From Phyllostachys edulis (taxonomy: Eukaryota > Streptophyta > Magnoliopsida > Poales > Poaceae), in NCBI GenBank assembly GCA_036346405.1, contig CM070566.1, forward strand, positions 46,783,452 to 46,847,451: a stretch of DNA of 64,000 bases, read 5' to 3'. Shown here piece after piece: positions 23,636-35,158 of the stretch. Position 1 is the first letter of the stretch; each line of letters begins with the position of its first letter. The translations under genes were made by a program, and so were the position numbers. Below the pieces are notes generated by a model that worked only from the letters and a program-made list of their open reading frames with translations, did not search any database and was not told where the DNA came from.

Positions 23636-26600
23636 TGTCGGACCTGGATTCTGAGAATCCAAATCCTCTGTGAATCACTGTGCTATTCCCTGGATCAGTA
23701 GCTAGCACTTCACAGTACACATTCTTTGAATCATTCATACAAGGCGTGAACTGAAACAAATATATTACAACACAGATAACATAGACCTCATCGGGTCGAG
23801 TTTTACAAAAGGGCCGCACAAGGCCAAATATATTACATTACAAAAGAACGACCAAGTCTACAAATGAAGCAAAAAGGGAAGGTAGGGCTCATCCCACACA
23901 GCAAGTGGTCGGGTGACACAGGTCTGACGGATATTAACCAAGAAATTTGGATAATATCGGTTTATCTGCGTACCAACGTGTACTTAGATCTGGCGAGATC
24001 TAAACTACGAACTATTCTACTCTCGTCATATCCTTGTCCATCATCTTACGGTCCATCGTAGTAGGCGTAGTCTCCTTCATCTTCATTATCTGAAGGGTGG
24101 GGAGAAGCGAGAATGAGCACTACTACTAGTGCTTTCATGAGCCAACACACACAATGCAATTATATATATGCAAGGCTTAACAAGGATGGCTCGGGTTCTT
24201 TTATTTGCGAAAGCAAGTTTTGCAATATTATAGTTACAAATCCTATGACTTAGCATTTTTAACAAATTACAATTTTTTATAAAGAGAGTAATGTGCAATA
24301 ATTATATCAGCAGAGGTTACCTCCACCTTCATGCTTATTTTGATTAAGGTTAGGGCTAGGTGAGCCCGCCACATTTTTATACCACCCACAAAGTTTTGAA
24401 ATAGAACTAACTCAAGTTAAGTTCCCATGTCCGCCTTTGACCGTAGGCACGACTGTTTAAACAGTTTAATACTCTGCAGAGGTAGTACACTTTACCCACA
24501 AGAGACAATTAACTCGTTGCCCCACACAATTCCTTAGATGTGTAGTCGAGAGGTTGTCACAATAACATTTCGACTTATCTCACCCATTCTGTCATTTCGC
24601 ACATATAGGGTTACGCCCATGATGTTGAGCGGGATGTTTTACCTCAGCGACTGGCATAGCGGTGCTATACCTCAGCGACTGGCAAACGTCACCCTCCTCT
24701 TGGTGTCCCATTCAAGCAGAATGAATCCACTTGGCTCCCCGTTTATCCGCCCGGTGAAATGGCATCAAGGTTCAATAAATCTACTAAGCTAAGTCGCAAG
24801 TTTTTACGCAGACTTGTGGTTGTACTTGTTTAACACGGAGGTCGTGACCAGATTAAGTCCTTAGGGTTATCTGGCGGTTCATTCCACAACCCAATCATTC
24901 TCGTGCTCGCGGAGCACCAACCGCCTCACCATCCGCCTAGATAGAGCTAGCAATTTAGGGTTTTTGAGGAGTAAACCAAATTATTTTCTCACCTTAGTCA
25001 ATGGACCACCAATGACTACCCAAAACATTTTATATTTGAAGACATGATGATTGGGGTATTTAATACCCCGGTACTTGAGCAAGGCTAGCATGTCGCTCAA
25101 GTACACCCTATAACTAGTATTACCATATAATTACTAGGGTGACAAAGGCTAATGGATTCAAGTTATCAAGGATGGCATAATAATTATTTAAACATCAAGT
25201 GGGCCTTTAACTACCTTAAGCTTTAACATACATTTGATTAAAAATTAAAGCATGCAATTTGTTAATTTAAAAGAACATAATTTACATAAAATGTAGGAGC
25301 AACATGGTCAAAGTATTGACTCGCCTTGGTTAGAGGCTAGGTGATCGTGATAGTCTTGGTCTTGATCAACTTGAGGATCTCCGGCGTCTTCAAATCCTAA
25401 ACGGGCAAATTACCGAAAAAAGGCACAACGCCAAAGAGAGCAAGTAAATACAAAAGAATACACAAATGAACTCCAAATTAATCAAGTCCTATGCTATTAG
25501 CAAGATCTTGATTTAACGAATTTTTAGAAATTTATTTTGTAATTTTTGGAGTTATGACGGAGGAGATACGAATTAACAAAGCTTAAATTGGAAAGGAAAA
25601 AGAGAGAGAGATGGTCTCGGGTCCACCGAACAGTGCGGACCAAGTCCACGTGAACAGTGCGGCCGGTCCACGGCACAGTGGCGCTAGGGCCCACTGGGCA
25701 GTGAAAGGGAGGGGTGGGCTTGCGGCTACAGTGCCTGGGGCCCACGGGTCAGTGAGGAGGGGGAGGGCTTAGGGCAGCACCAGGGTTTTTAATGACCATC
25801 ATTAAGGCCTTTAAAGTGTCATTAACACTTAATGATGGGGAACACGATGCTGCCGAACCGAACACGCCGCACTTCGTCTTGGTAGCGTGGCGCGGCGGTC
25901 TTGACTCGTGGCCGCCGTGGCGGCTTTGGTCCGCAGCGGAGACGGCGAGACAACGGGGCTGGTGCTCTTGCGCGGAGGTGGTGACGGGTGGCGGCGCGGA
26001 ATGGTGGACGATGGCGGCGGCGGGTGGTGAGAGGCGGTGGAAGCAACGCAGTCCGCAGTGGAGGGGTTCGGTGATGGTTCGGGCGAGGAAGGGAGCACGG
26101 GTAGAGCTCGGCGAGGTGGTTCTAATGGGCTTGGCGGGGTGGCGGGAGAGTGGTGTGGACAGCGGGTGGTGGCGAAGGGTGCGGCCGGAGTTGGGGAAAA
26201 AAGAGCATGCGGCGGTGGGGGGATTTCGAATCGGCTTGAGGAAATGGTCTGGGGGCGAGGCTCACTGGTGACAGCGGTGGCGGCAAAAGTGGCCGAGTGA
26301 GGAAGAACAGTGGAGGTGGCGGCGGCAAAGCGGAGAGGCGAATTTTGCTTGTGGACTTACCGAGCTCCAATGGGGCGGCGTGGGGAGCTCTGGAGGGAGA
26401 AGGGGGCTTTAAAGAAGGCAAGGCAACGGAGGGAGCGGCGAGGACGGCGGGTCGATCTTTGCGTCCGGCGGCATGGTAGCGAAGCGGGTCAAGTGAGGCG
26501 GAGTTGGTGATGTCGAGTGCGTCCTTGACGATTCGCGACGAGGGCGAGTGCTCGATCGCGAGGAGGACGACGGTGACGCCACGGTGGCCCGGGTCTTACA

Positions 26601-27402
26601 CGGTCCGGGCGGCAATGGCGGCGTCCTTAAGCGCGACAGCGACGCCGGGTGGTTGGCGCGACGAGGGCGGCGATGATGCTGCTTGCGCATGGGAGAAACT
26701 CGGGTCGTCGCTGCTGCGGTGCCGGACGGGCTCCAAGGTCGCGGTGGAGTCTTCTTGCAATGGCAGAGAGAGGGAGTGGCGCCGCAGAGCGGGATAGAAG
26801 CGACTTCGAGTGGTGGGTGGCGGCTTTCTGGCTCGGCGCGAAGAAGCGGCGGGGCGAGCAGGAGGGGCACGGCCAACTCTGCGCCTCTGCTGCTTGCTTT
26901 CTTCTTTGGTTGGGTTGACCAAAGGAGAGAAAAGGGAATAAGAAGGTGACGAGCTGCTTCTTTGGAAGCGAAGGAAAGGGGCGACCAGGGAGTTAGCGTA
27001 TGAGGAGAACGGAGAAGCCGCGCCGCTTGCTTTCTTCTTGATCTGGTTGACCAAAGGAGAAGCAAGGGAAGGAGAGGGCCTCAGTCTTTGCCGCACGGCC
27101 GGGCGAGGAGAGAAGGGCCGGGCCGGGCTAGCTGGGGCCGAAGGGAGGTGGGCCGAGCCCAACAAGACCACGGGCTGAGCCCAAGGAAAGAGGCGAAGAT
27201 CCGAATCAGATTTGGCCCGAAGATTCAAAACGGAGGAGAAAATCTCCGAACCGCTAAATTGAATTTCGAATGTTTCAAACGTTACATTTGAAACACAGAC
27301 CGAGAAAGAACGGAGGTTTTCGAAAATAGTTGATACTTGAATTACGGCGAAGAACGAAACGAAATCTAATTACTATTTATCCGTCCGAAAACGGATGTTA
27401 CA
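23636..27402 (-). mobile_element. Solo LTR of a Ty3/gypsy element, 3.77 kb, TSD CTTGA
   Basis: On the minus strand the LTR starts TGTAACATCCGTTTTCGG (27402 downward); on the plus strand it starts TGTCGGACC. Perfect 5-bp duplications CTTGA flank it at 23631-23635 and 27403-27407. There is no primer-binding site or coding region between, so it is a solo LTR left by LTR-LTR recombination. The section 25800-27200 is very GC-rich (CGGCGG-type) and opens long frames on both strands that have no domain. The TGTAACATCC start is shared with the gypsy element at 38561 but the body differs. Confidence 0.85.
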
Positions 27403-27407
27403 CTTGA

Positions 27408-27570
27408 CTTGATCATCACATTGAAGAAGAAGAAGAAGAAGAAATCCATGGAGCAGCATTATCTCGTCAGCCTGCACTTCGTGATGTGGACAACACAAGG
27501 AGACATCCATTCAGACAACAAGTAGTCCGGCTATCTGAAACAGCTGATATAAAAGCCTAAATGGAGTGGT
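27408..27570 (+). pseudogene. Remnant of the same unrecognised gene, 3' part
   Basis: Directly after the solo-LTR duplication an open frame reads HHIEEEEEEEIHGAAL, then SRQPALRDVDNTRRHPFRQQ and ends VVRLSETADIKA-stop at about 27561. A (GAA)n run encodes the Glu tract. If the LTR is removed, this abuts the text ending SSYLSMVHQD, but one frame shift away. I cannot name the family. Confidence 0.35.
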
Positions 27571-29725
27571 ACTTCTTCAGCCAGGAGTCAGGCATGCTTT
27601 GTGCTATGGCATGTTAATTCAAGCTCTTCAGCAGGGTACAATTCTCTGTGTCACCCTTAAGCCTTTGTGTACATAATTTAAGCAGGAAGCTCAGTTCACA
27701 ATCTGATGCGGATCTTCCATGGTACGTGTTAATTCCCAAATAGATATGTGGAGCACAAATTACCAGACACAGTTCGTACTAGGATAGATCAAATCCTCAA
27801 CCCATGTACACCATAGCACGTGAACGAGAGAGATATGATTGACTGATCCAACGGATGAAAATCGACACCATAGTTGAATCCCACACACCCGAAGATGAAC
27901 TCTAGACGGATTCTCAAGAACTTACATACACGATAATAGGGATAGACCCTCACGACGACAGACAAAATAACTCAATTGATAATTCTAAACTCTGAATTTT
28001 ACCTGGGACGCTCGACCTTTATTTATAGCTGTACAAGCTAGCCGACTTGGACTCTTAACTAATGTTGAACATGACTAGGACCCTTTAATTAAAATAACTA
28101 GAGCCTTTTACATCTCGGCTCTTATTTCCTAATTGGCTTGTACCATCTAAAACTAATTAAACAACCGAGTACATTGATTGACTCAACCATGGAAGCAGAT
28201 AACTCAGGTGTGCCATATTCAATTGGATCATGTCGAACTGCAGGTGGGCCCATCCCAACGCACAGAGAGGAAGAAAGGCACGCTGGGAAAGAAACACCTG
28301 CGCTAGCAGCCTAGCAATAGTAAATCAGTGGGAAAGTTAACAACGTGATCTCCTCCTTGCTTATCTAATGGTGTACCGTAGCATTGTAGAATTCCAACTC
28401 CTAATCTTCTGGACGTACACACATAAAAACATGAAACTAAAACCCAATCTGCTTCAGATAGTGGCGGAGCCTGAAAATAAATATAGGGGAAGCCAGATGA
28501 ATAAGGTGGTCTTCTCGTGCTATATACTCAGAAGAAAACATAGAGATCCAATATAATTGTGACAAAATATTTGGCTATTAGGCATGCATTAAGCGTTGAT
28601 AACATTACAATTTACAATTGCATGATGTATAAACACAGAATATAGATAAATAGAAGATAGAGGAACTAACATAATGTTAAATTAGTATTACTTACATTAG
28701 CTAAAGCAATAATCTGGTTGACAGGAAGAGTTGTGACAACATCCTATTTGGGGAATTAAGAAGCCAAAACAAATAAAACTATGACAAAAGAGACCGGCGA
28801 GTAAAAAACTAAAATAAACTTGTAATTTAGGAGATTCATGGTAATAGATCGGTGTATGAGTTTTTGATATGCTCCAAAGAAGAGAGAAAAATGATTAGGG
28901 CAGTTGGAAGAAGGAGAGAAGAGGCTGATCTAAATTAGCAGTACATGGGATGGCAGATGTGACAACAAAGTCAAAGTTCTCTCCCAACAAAAAGTTATTG
29001 GGACCAATGTGAATAAATATATATAAACACAAGGTATATATGCTAATCCTTGTAGGATGTCATACACATCTTACAAATTATTTTGATATAGAAAATCGAA
29101 GGGTAAAAATAATTTCTTGATAGGTTGGGGGGGCGCCATGGCTCTGCTGGTCTCCCCCTCCCTTCCCCACTGGCTTCAGACTTCCTTCTTTTAATCTGCA
29201 ATAACCCGTGTAGCTTTGGAACACCTCGCAATTGGTACATCTTCAAAGAAATTGATTCCAGTTTGATCTCCTTCCAATTACCTGGTTGGTTAGCACTAAT
29301 TCCTGACTTACATATTTTCTTTTCTTTTTTATGAAATGGCAAGAGAGTTGCCACTATTGCATTAAAGGTGTGATTCACAAGTTACATAACCAAAACCTAA
29401 AAAACCTAAAAATAAAGCGTTGTTTGCAGAAGCAATACAAGAGGAGCGTCTCTCCCCCAGGCGCTGGGCATAGCTAGAAAAAAACGCCAGCCGCCAAAAG
29501 ACGCAAGATTTGATATGGGGTTCACCGTCTGTCCGTCCAAAAAAAACGACATTTTCTTTTTTTGTTCTCCACAGCTGGTTACTCTCCCTCCAGGTATATT
29601 GAGTTGTAGTGCACCTCAGACCCAAGACTCAAGCATATAACTCTTTTTGATTTCTGAACAACAGGGAGAAATTCAATGTAGCACGTGTCTCTGAATGATG
29701 TCAGGATGAAAATATTTACACCATA
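27571..29725. other. AT-rich intergenic DNA with repeat scraps
   Basis: No gene was recognised. A TATA-like TTTATTTATAGC lies at about 28018-28029. GATAGTGGCGGAGCC at about 28457 is a common plant repeat string. At 29338-29352 the inverted repeat GGCAAGAGAGTTGCC follows a T-rich run, resembling 3' ends of grass L1 LINEs on the minus strand. Nothing else is supported. Confidence 0.35.
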
Positions 29726-29970
29726 CTAGTCTGCAGTAGCCTGTAATGTAATGTGGTCACCCCACTCTCCACTCTTCGACATCTTCTTAAGATATTATCT
29801 GTAATCCATAGGGACATATCCAGCATATATCTCAGGATGAGATTCAAGCTGCTCCACCACCTGTTGCCGAACAAATCTATGGTGGTCAGGAGTGCGATAA
29901 AATTGATCAGATGACGCGCGAAACGTCTGTCCGTTTTGTGCCCTGATGTAGCTGGTGATTAGTTTCCCAG
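29726..29970 (-). pseudogene. OTU-type deubiquitinase pseudogene fragment
   Basis: Minus-strand text FRASSDQFYRTPDHHRFVRQ, then VVEQLESHPEIYAGYVPMDY, then YLKKMSKSGEWGDHITLQA matches the first half of the OTU cysteine-protease domain of plant ovarian-tumour deubiquitinases. Two faults are plain. Where the catalytic loop should read DGNCQFRA, the sequence reads QNGQTFRA, so the catalytic Cys is gone. A TAA stop also interrupts after VPMDYR, where the family normally has Glu, and a TAG follows QATAD. The rest of the domain with the catalytic His is absent. This is a processed or fragmented pseudogene, not a working enzyme. Confidence 0.75.
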
Positions 29971-29989
29971 GGCCGAAGCCAAAAATTGA

Positions 29990-30069
29990 TTGTCAAGGCA
30001 TGCATCACAGACGAAGAAAATCCTGAACATTGTCAAGGCATGCATCACAGACGAAGAAAATCCTGAACC
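29990..30069. repeat. Tandem repeat, 2 x 40 bp
   Basis: TTGTCAAGGCATGCATCACA begins at 29990 and again at 30030, each copy continuing GACGAAGAAAATCCTGAAC. The two copies are essentially identical, so the duplication is recent. Confidence 0.85.
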
Positions 30070-30385
30070 TTGACTCCCCAAAAGGAGTTCCGGCGCATGA
30101 ACCCTGATGGAGCCTTTTCCTGAAAGCAAAACCATGATGGAACTTTGTCCCGGCCTGGGGGAAGAAAACTTGTTAGGTTTGTGCAGAAATTCAGGGGGTT
30201 TTGTGTGATCCACTTCACCATGTCCACCCTCTGTTGCTGCATGGTCCCGCTTGAAAACGAGCAAAGGGGAAGGCTCTGACGTTTCAAGTTGTGTTGATCC
30301 ATTTTCGGCGCCTAAAAGACTAGCTCGACAGACTGAAGCTGGACAAGTCTGTTGTATTGGTAGTGTGCTGCGGCGATGGCCCGGG
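30070..30385. other. Intergenic DNA between OTU fragment and Mutator-like element
   Basis: The minus strand is open for 85 codons at 30302-30045 (starting MDQHNLKRQSLPLCSF). I see no domain in it, and its frame is not continuous with the OTU text. It may be a further part of the same pseudogene or chance. Confidence 0.3.
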
Positions 30386-30726
30386 GAGCATCATCGGTTT
30401 TTTTTTTTTTAAATAATCCTTTTTTATTCCGAAATACAGTAATATACCTCTATTTTTTTTATAGAAATAATCATCTGTCGCGTGGACAACTTGGATTAAG
30501 TCGCCCAATGGTTGAGCGACTAGATCCAAGTCGAACAGTTGCGCTATAAGTGGAGTAGTCGCTCAACAGTTTAGTGACTAGCCCCTTCGGCTACTAGTCG
30601 CTCAACGGTTGAGCGACTTAGCCCCTAGTCGTTCAATTGTTGTGCGACTAGGGGCTTATAATCCGCGCACGCCAGCCATCGGCATTTTGCTCGGGAGAGG
30701 CAGAGCAGCTGTGAGGAGGAAGGGAA

Positions 30727-31460
30727 ATGGAAGAAGAGAGGAAGGGAAAGAGGAGGAAGAGAGAGGAAGACAAACAAAGAGGAGAAGAGGGGGAGAGGGA
30801 GAGGAGAGGGAGAGGGAGGGAAAGAGAGGAGGAGAGGTCCGTGCGTCGACGACGGTGAGTCCCCTGCACTTCTTTGTAGATTTACTTTCGAAACCATGGT
30901 CGGTTAGCAACTAAAATCATTAGATATGTAGTTGTGCGTTAGCAACTAAAATCATTAGATGTTTAGGGTTAAGGGTTAGATGTTTAGGGTGAGTCCCCTA
31001 CACTTCTTTGTAGATTTACTTTCGAAACCATGCTAGGTTAGTAACTAAAATCATTAGATGTGTAGCTGTAGTTTAGCAACTAAAATCATTAGATATTTAC
31101 GGTTAAGGGTTAGGGTTAGGGTATAGTTATAGCTGTATTACAACTATTAACAACTAAATTGGCGTTAGTTCTATGACTATACTATTTACAACTATTAACA
31201 ATATGTGATGTACCTAACACAACTACACATCTAAACCCTGAAACCCTAAACCCTAAAACCCTAAAACCGAAATACGACTATGGCTATATATGCTGAGGAA
31301 TATGCGATTTATGCAAGAATGCAACTAAATTTTCAGAATTTCTGGAGCTACGCTATAAATAATTAAACCACTAATTGTGTCATAATTGCTAACTTCAAAT
31401 TGATTTGCAGGTATGGCTCGTGACCTTGGTGGTTCAAGCGCCTTCGACTCTTTGGACCGC
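30727..31460 (+). other. Possible spliced mini-gene inside the Mutator-like element
   Basis: An ATG at 30727 opens a Glu/Arg/Lys-rich frame (MEEERKGKRRKREEDKQR) ending at a good donor G|GTGAGT near 30855. A candidate acceptor TTTGCAG|GT at 31410 precedes MARDLGGSSAFDSLDRRRRP-stop. It could be a captured or element-specific transcript. The low-complexity first exon makes chance possible. Confidence 0.3.
30855..31110. repeat. 133-bp tandem duplication with telomere-like motifs
   Basis: GTGAGTCCCCTGCACTTCTT starts at 30855, and a near copy GTGAGTCCCCTACACTTCTT starts at 30988. Both include TTTACTTTCGAAACCATG and AACTAAAATCATTAGAT. TTTAGGG and TTAGGG strings lie between and after, with complementary CCCTAAA strings at about 31233-31268. 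Confidence 0.75.
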
Positions 31461-32519
31461 CGACGTCGGCCTTGACCGCACCAGTGTCGTGTCCGCATCC
31501 TAAGGCGGAGGAGGTATCTGCTGGTGGTGCGTGAAAACAACTAGGGGTCTTTGTTGTGCTTTGTGTACGTATTTTTCTTCATAATTATTATAACATGATT
31601 GTGTATGAATTCTTTTGTGCATTATAATATAACTTACCTTACTACTTACCAATCTTTCCTACCTCTGTCGCTCAACCGTTGGACAATTTGGCAGCAAGTA
31701 GTGGTCCAACGGTTTGGCGATTAGTCGACGTGTACCGTTCTTGGTTCGTTAGTCTGCGTGTTATGTAACCCCCTTGTCGGATCAACTATAGTATTGTTAT
31801 CGTTGCGCTATTTCTTCAAAGTTCTCCACCGTGTATGAATTCCCTAACGTATCGCAATATCACTTACCTTCCTACTTACGAATCATTGCTACCTCAAACG
31901 TCCTCACAAAATTCTTCAAAAATTTACCACACTACAACAACATACAACGATCACAAAATGTTATTGCGAGTCTAACAGATTTCGTACCCTTGAGAATTTA
32001 TGAAAATCACAAACGTACAAACCAACCTTGTCACCACCCTTTTATTTCCAAATTTTTTTTTAACAATCTACAAACAAGATTTGCTAAATATATTACCTAC
32101 AAAAATTGCCATTTATTTCCCCATAATTATTTTCATTGGATTAATAAAATAATATTATTATTATTTTAAATCGCCCAATTGGTGCGTGACTTGTCGATGT
32201 GTCGCTTAACCGTTGAGTGACTAGAACAAGTCGCTCAACCGCTGGGTGACCTGTACACTTGTCTCTAAACCATTGGGTGACTTCTATAGTCGCCAAATGG
32301 TGGAGCGACAGAGGATTATTTCTGTAAAATAAAAAAATAGAGGTATATTATTGTATTTAAGAATAAAAAAAGATTATTTAAAAAAATCGAGCATCATCCT
32401 CCATGTGCTTCGTCCCCTTTTCAGCCACAGCAATGCCTCGCGAGTTGAGCAGGGCATTGTTATTCACTTCGGGTCAGACAAAGGATTGCGCCCTTCGTGA
32501 CAAATTGCCGAGCAAGCTG

Positions 32520-33985
32520 TCATGATAGCGCTCCTGCAAGTAAATAGGCCACCAGCTTTATCGCCTCACTTATTATCCATGCCTCGGCTTCTTCTTTGAT
32601 GATTGCTACTGTCTCTATCACTTCATTTATTTGATGTTGAAATATCCTTTTGTTTCTCTTTTTCCAGATTTGCCATAGCGTCAGGATTAACAAGGAGCCT
32701 TGCCCTTTCCTGGCGGTCACTGCTTCTCTATGAGATCTTTCCAATCACCAATCGAGTATGGTGTCTTGCACGTCCCATTGTGTCGGAGATATATTGTTAT
32801 GTTGTGCCCATGTCGCTACGGCACTCCAAACTCTTTTTGCGTAGGTACATTGCACAAACAAATGAAGTGTTGTTTCTGGGCAGTTTGTGCATAGGGGGCA
32901 CCACAGGTCGTTTGGCATGTGTCGTACTATTAAAATATCTGCAGTTGGCAGCCACTCCTGGATAAGCAGCCATGCAGAAAATTTATACTTCTATGGCGCC
33001 CAGATTTCCCATATGAGGTTAATATAGGGTTTTTCTATTGATCCCAGGAACTGCACTTGATATGCTGACTTTGCCAGGTAGGTCCCTGATGGTGTCCATT
33101 TCCAAGTTATATCATCCAGAACTTCTGGTGTGAGTGCTACATGTGCAATCATACTATAAAGAGTCACATAATCTAGCAGATGGTACTCTGCAATTTTTCT
33201 CTTGAGATCGGCTATCCATTTGTTTCCTGAAAGCGCTTCTCGTGCCGTCCTATTTTTTCTGGCCGCAATATTGTAGAGATTTGGTGTCAAGTTTTTCAAC
33301 GGCATGTTGTTTAGCCACACGTCTTTCCAAAAATTTTGGTGGATGCACGGAACAGGGCATGATCCATTTTGTCTATCGACAATTGCGTCCAATTCCATTA
33401 TTTATCCGGTTCCTTCCATTGGTACCACAACAACCGTACAAAGATCTCGACTAAAGTAGGCAAGCTGGAGGACTCCAAGGCCGCCTAGCTTTTTTGGGCG
33501 GCACACAATACTCCAGTTGACCAAACACTTCCCCGTGCATGCGTCATCTCCGTCCATGCCGGGAGGCCAGCCAATGTCATATGGTAAACGGGTATGGAAG
33601 TAAGAACCACCTTAAGCGGTGTTAGTCTTCCGACCCTAGATAGCATTTTCCCTTTGCAGCCTGCGAGTTTCATTGCAATCTTGTTCAAGAGGGGCTGCAT
33701 ATGCACTTTCCTAAGCTTGCACAGTGAGAGCGGGAGGCCTAGATACATGCATGGCATGGGCCTCCAGACGGCTGTGAAGGTTTGCAGAATGGTGTCCAGG
33801 TCTAGGTGTTTGCAGTGAATCGGTATGATCACACTCTTGTTGATGTTTATTTATAGTCCTATGACCTCCCCGAAGGTGGTAAGCAACTCCTTTAAAATGT
33901 CTATGTCTTCCTTGATCGGTGGCATGAAAATCATTGATAGGGAGATAGGGAATCCCCTGCCGCACACCACACTGGTAGCAACACC
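32520..33985 (-). pseudogene. L1-type LINE, 5'-truncated ORF2 (thumb to C-terminus)
   Basis: Minus-strand ORF2 pieces in order. The RT palm/thumb (33985-33485) has PPIKEDIDILKELLTTFGE and MYLGLPLSLCKLRKVHMQPL. A region upstream of the zinc finger (33398-32991) has WKDVWLNNMPLKN and DDITWKWTPSGTYLAKSAYQ. The zf-RVT domain (about 32990-32760) has CPLC and LHLFVQC in broken frame, and the C-terminal tail (32744-32520) has LILTLWQIWKKRNKRIFQHQ. There is no endonuclease or RT fingers: truncation at about 33990 fits incomplete target-primed reverse transcription. A Mutator-like element sits in the sequence just downstream of its end. Confidence 0.8.
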
Positions 33986-34155
33986 AGCACGCTCGGTCTC
34001 CACGTCCAGGCATAGAGGCGCACCACGCACGCAAGCATGTGTCGCCCCAACTCGTACGTGCGACGCTTCTTGGGCCACATCACAGTCCTTCTGCATTGGC
34101 AATTGCCCAGAATGCTAATAGCTTGTTTACTATCTGCCCTCTCTTCAAAATGCAG
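33986..34155. other. Short spacer, putative intron 5' of transporter exon
   Basis: Lies between the truncated LINE and the first transporter exon and ends with an acceptor-like TCTTCAAAATGCAG. No other feature was recognised. Confidence 0.35.
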
Positions 34156-35063
34156 TCTGCAGGAATCAGTGGCCTTCTCCGCTACACTCCTCAGATTCTT
34201 GAACAAGTTGGAGCAGTGAGTTTGTTTTCAGACATTGGACTTGGTTCTCATTCAACATCAATCCCCATAAGCGCTCTTAATGCTTTGCTGATGCTCCCTT
34301 GTATAACTGTTGCAATGATGCCGATGGCTGTCTGCGAAAGAAGGTTAACTCTAACTAAGACTACTTAAGCATTCAAAATAAATTTTATTTACAATTAGAA
34401 GGAAGTGTCAGTAAATTTTACTGTCATTTCACCATTATATAGTATCATTGTTGAATTCCAATAGTTGTCTGACATTTTCAGAGTTGCGATCTCCATGCTG
34501 AATATTTCCTTGTGTTTTTGTAGCGGTAATATCTGGGCTACTCTCTAGCTGAACTGATCAACATTGTCAACCAGCATTGTTTATCGTTTTCTACTAATCA
34601 TCTTACAAAAATCTTGTCAACAGTGTCTATCAGCATCTCATTTTGCTGTCCTATCTAACAACAAGCTCAACATGTGATGCTCATGATTTTGAAGAACAAA
34701 ATTCATTGCATGTTCTTAAGAAAAACTCCAGATTAAGAGACATTTGTACATTTATGCAGGGCTCTTCTCCTGGTCACTACTCCTAACCTAATATTATCAC
34801 TCGGTACTATGTCTTTGTCCAACTAGGGCCCGTGCAACCTGTGCAAGTTCTTGTTCACTCCCCTTCTGTTTTGGAGGGCTGCTTTCAACGTACTGCTTCC
34901 CAATGATGTTGGGTACCATTGGGTTCGCCGGGTCATGCGGTGTCTATGCATTTGTGTGCTGCGTTGTACTTCTGGTCGTCTACTTCAGAGTGCCGGAGAC
35001 AAAGGTCTTCCCTTGGAGCTCATTGCAGAGGTCTTCAAAATTTCGAGGCAAGAATGTGTATAG
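34156..35063 (+). pseudogene. Tonoplast monosaccharide transporter (TMT/MSSP-type) pseudogene, C-terminal part
   Basis: The family imports glucose/fructose into the vacuole by proton antiport. Exon 34156-34343 reads SAGISGLLRYTPQILEQVGA, then ISALNALLMLPCITVAM. Donor AAG|GTTAAC and acceptor ATGCAG|GG (34759/34760) lead to RRALLLVTTPNLILSLGTMS and then a TAG stop. The following text lacks the segment normally between these helices, resuming at GPCNLCKFLFTPLLFWRAAF and MMLGTIGFAGSCGVYAF. The PETK-G-LPLE signature (RVPETK, then LPLELIAEVF) is split by loss of one G. The N-terminal six helices and central loop are absent. Stop, deletion and frameshift together make this a pseudogene. Confidence 0.8.
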
Positions 35064-35158
35064 TAGAAATGCAGAATGTTCAGGATTGAAGGTGACCTAG
35101 GCTGAGTATTGAATGGGTGTTTGCTCTAATGTATGTACATATGCAAATGTAGGATGGA

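Larger units (their letters stand above)
30396..32388. mobile_element. Non-autonomous Mutator-like element (MULE), 10-bp TSD
   Basis: A 1993-bp element with long imperfect terminal inverted repeats of about 75 bp. The left end is GG, a T run and AAATAATCC; the right end reverse-complemented is GATTTTTTTAAATAATC, and both continue into ATACCTCTATTTTTTT. It is flanked by a perfect 10-bp duplication GAGCATCATC (30386-30395 and 32389-32398), a length typical of Mutator-type transposition. Inside are clustered palindromes of the form GTCGCTCAAC/GTTGAGCGAC, a 133-bp tandem duplication, telomere-like TTTAGGG runs and a short purine-rich frame. No MuDR transposase was found, so it would need a helper. 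Confidence 0.8.

Noticed and set aside
25792..27228. Long overlapping open frames on both strands in GC-rich DNA
   Set aside because: They are compositional (Arg/Ala/Gly/Pro-rich), overlap on opposite strands, show no domain, and lie wholly inside a solo LTR defined by its duplication.
30950..31270. Possible interstitial telomere
   Set aside because: TTTAGGG/CCCTAAA strings are few, interrupted and lie in opposite orientations inside a transposon; not a telomeric tract.
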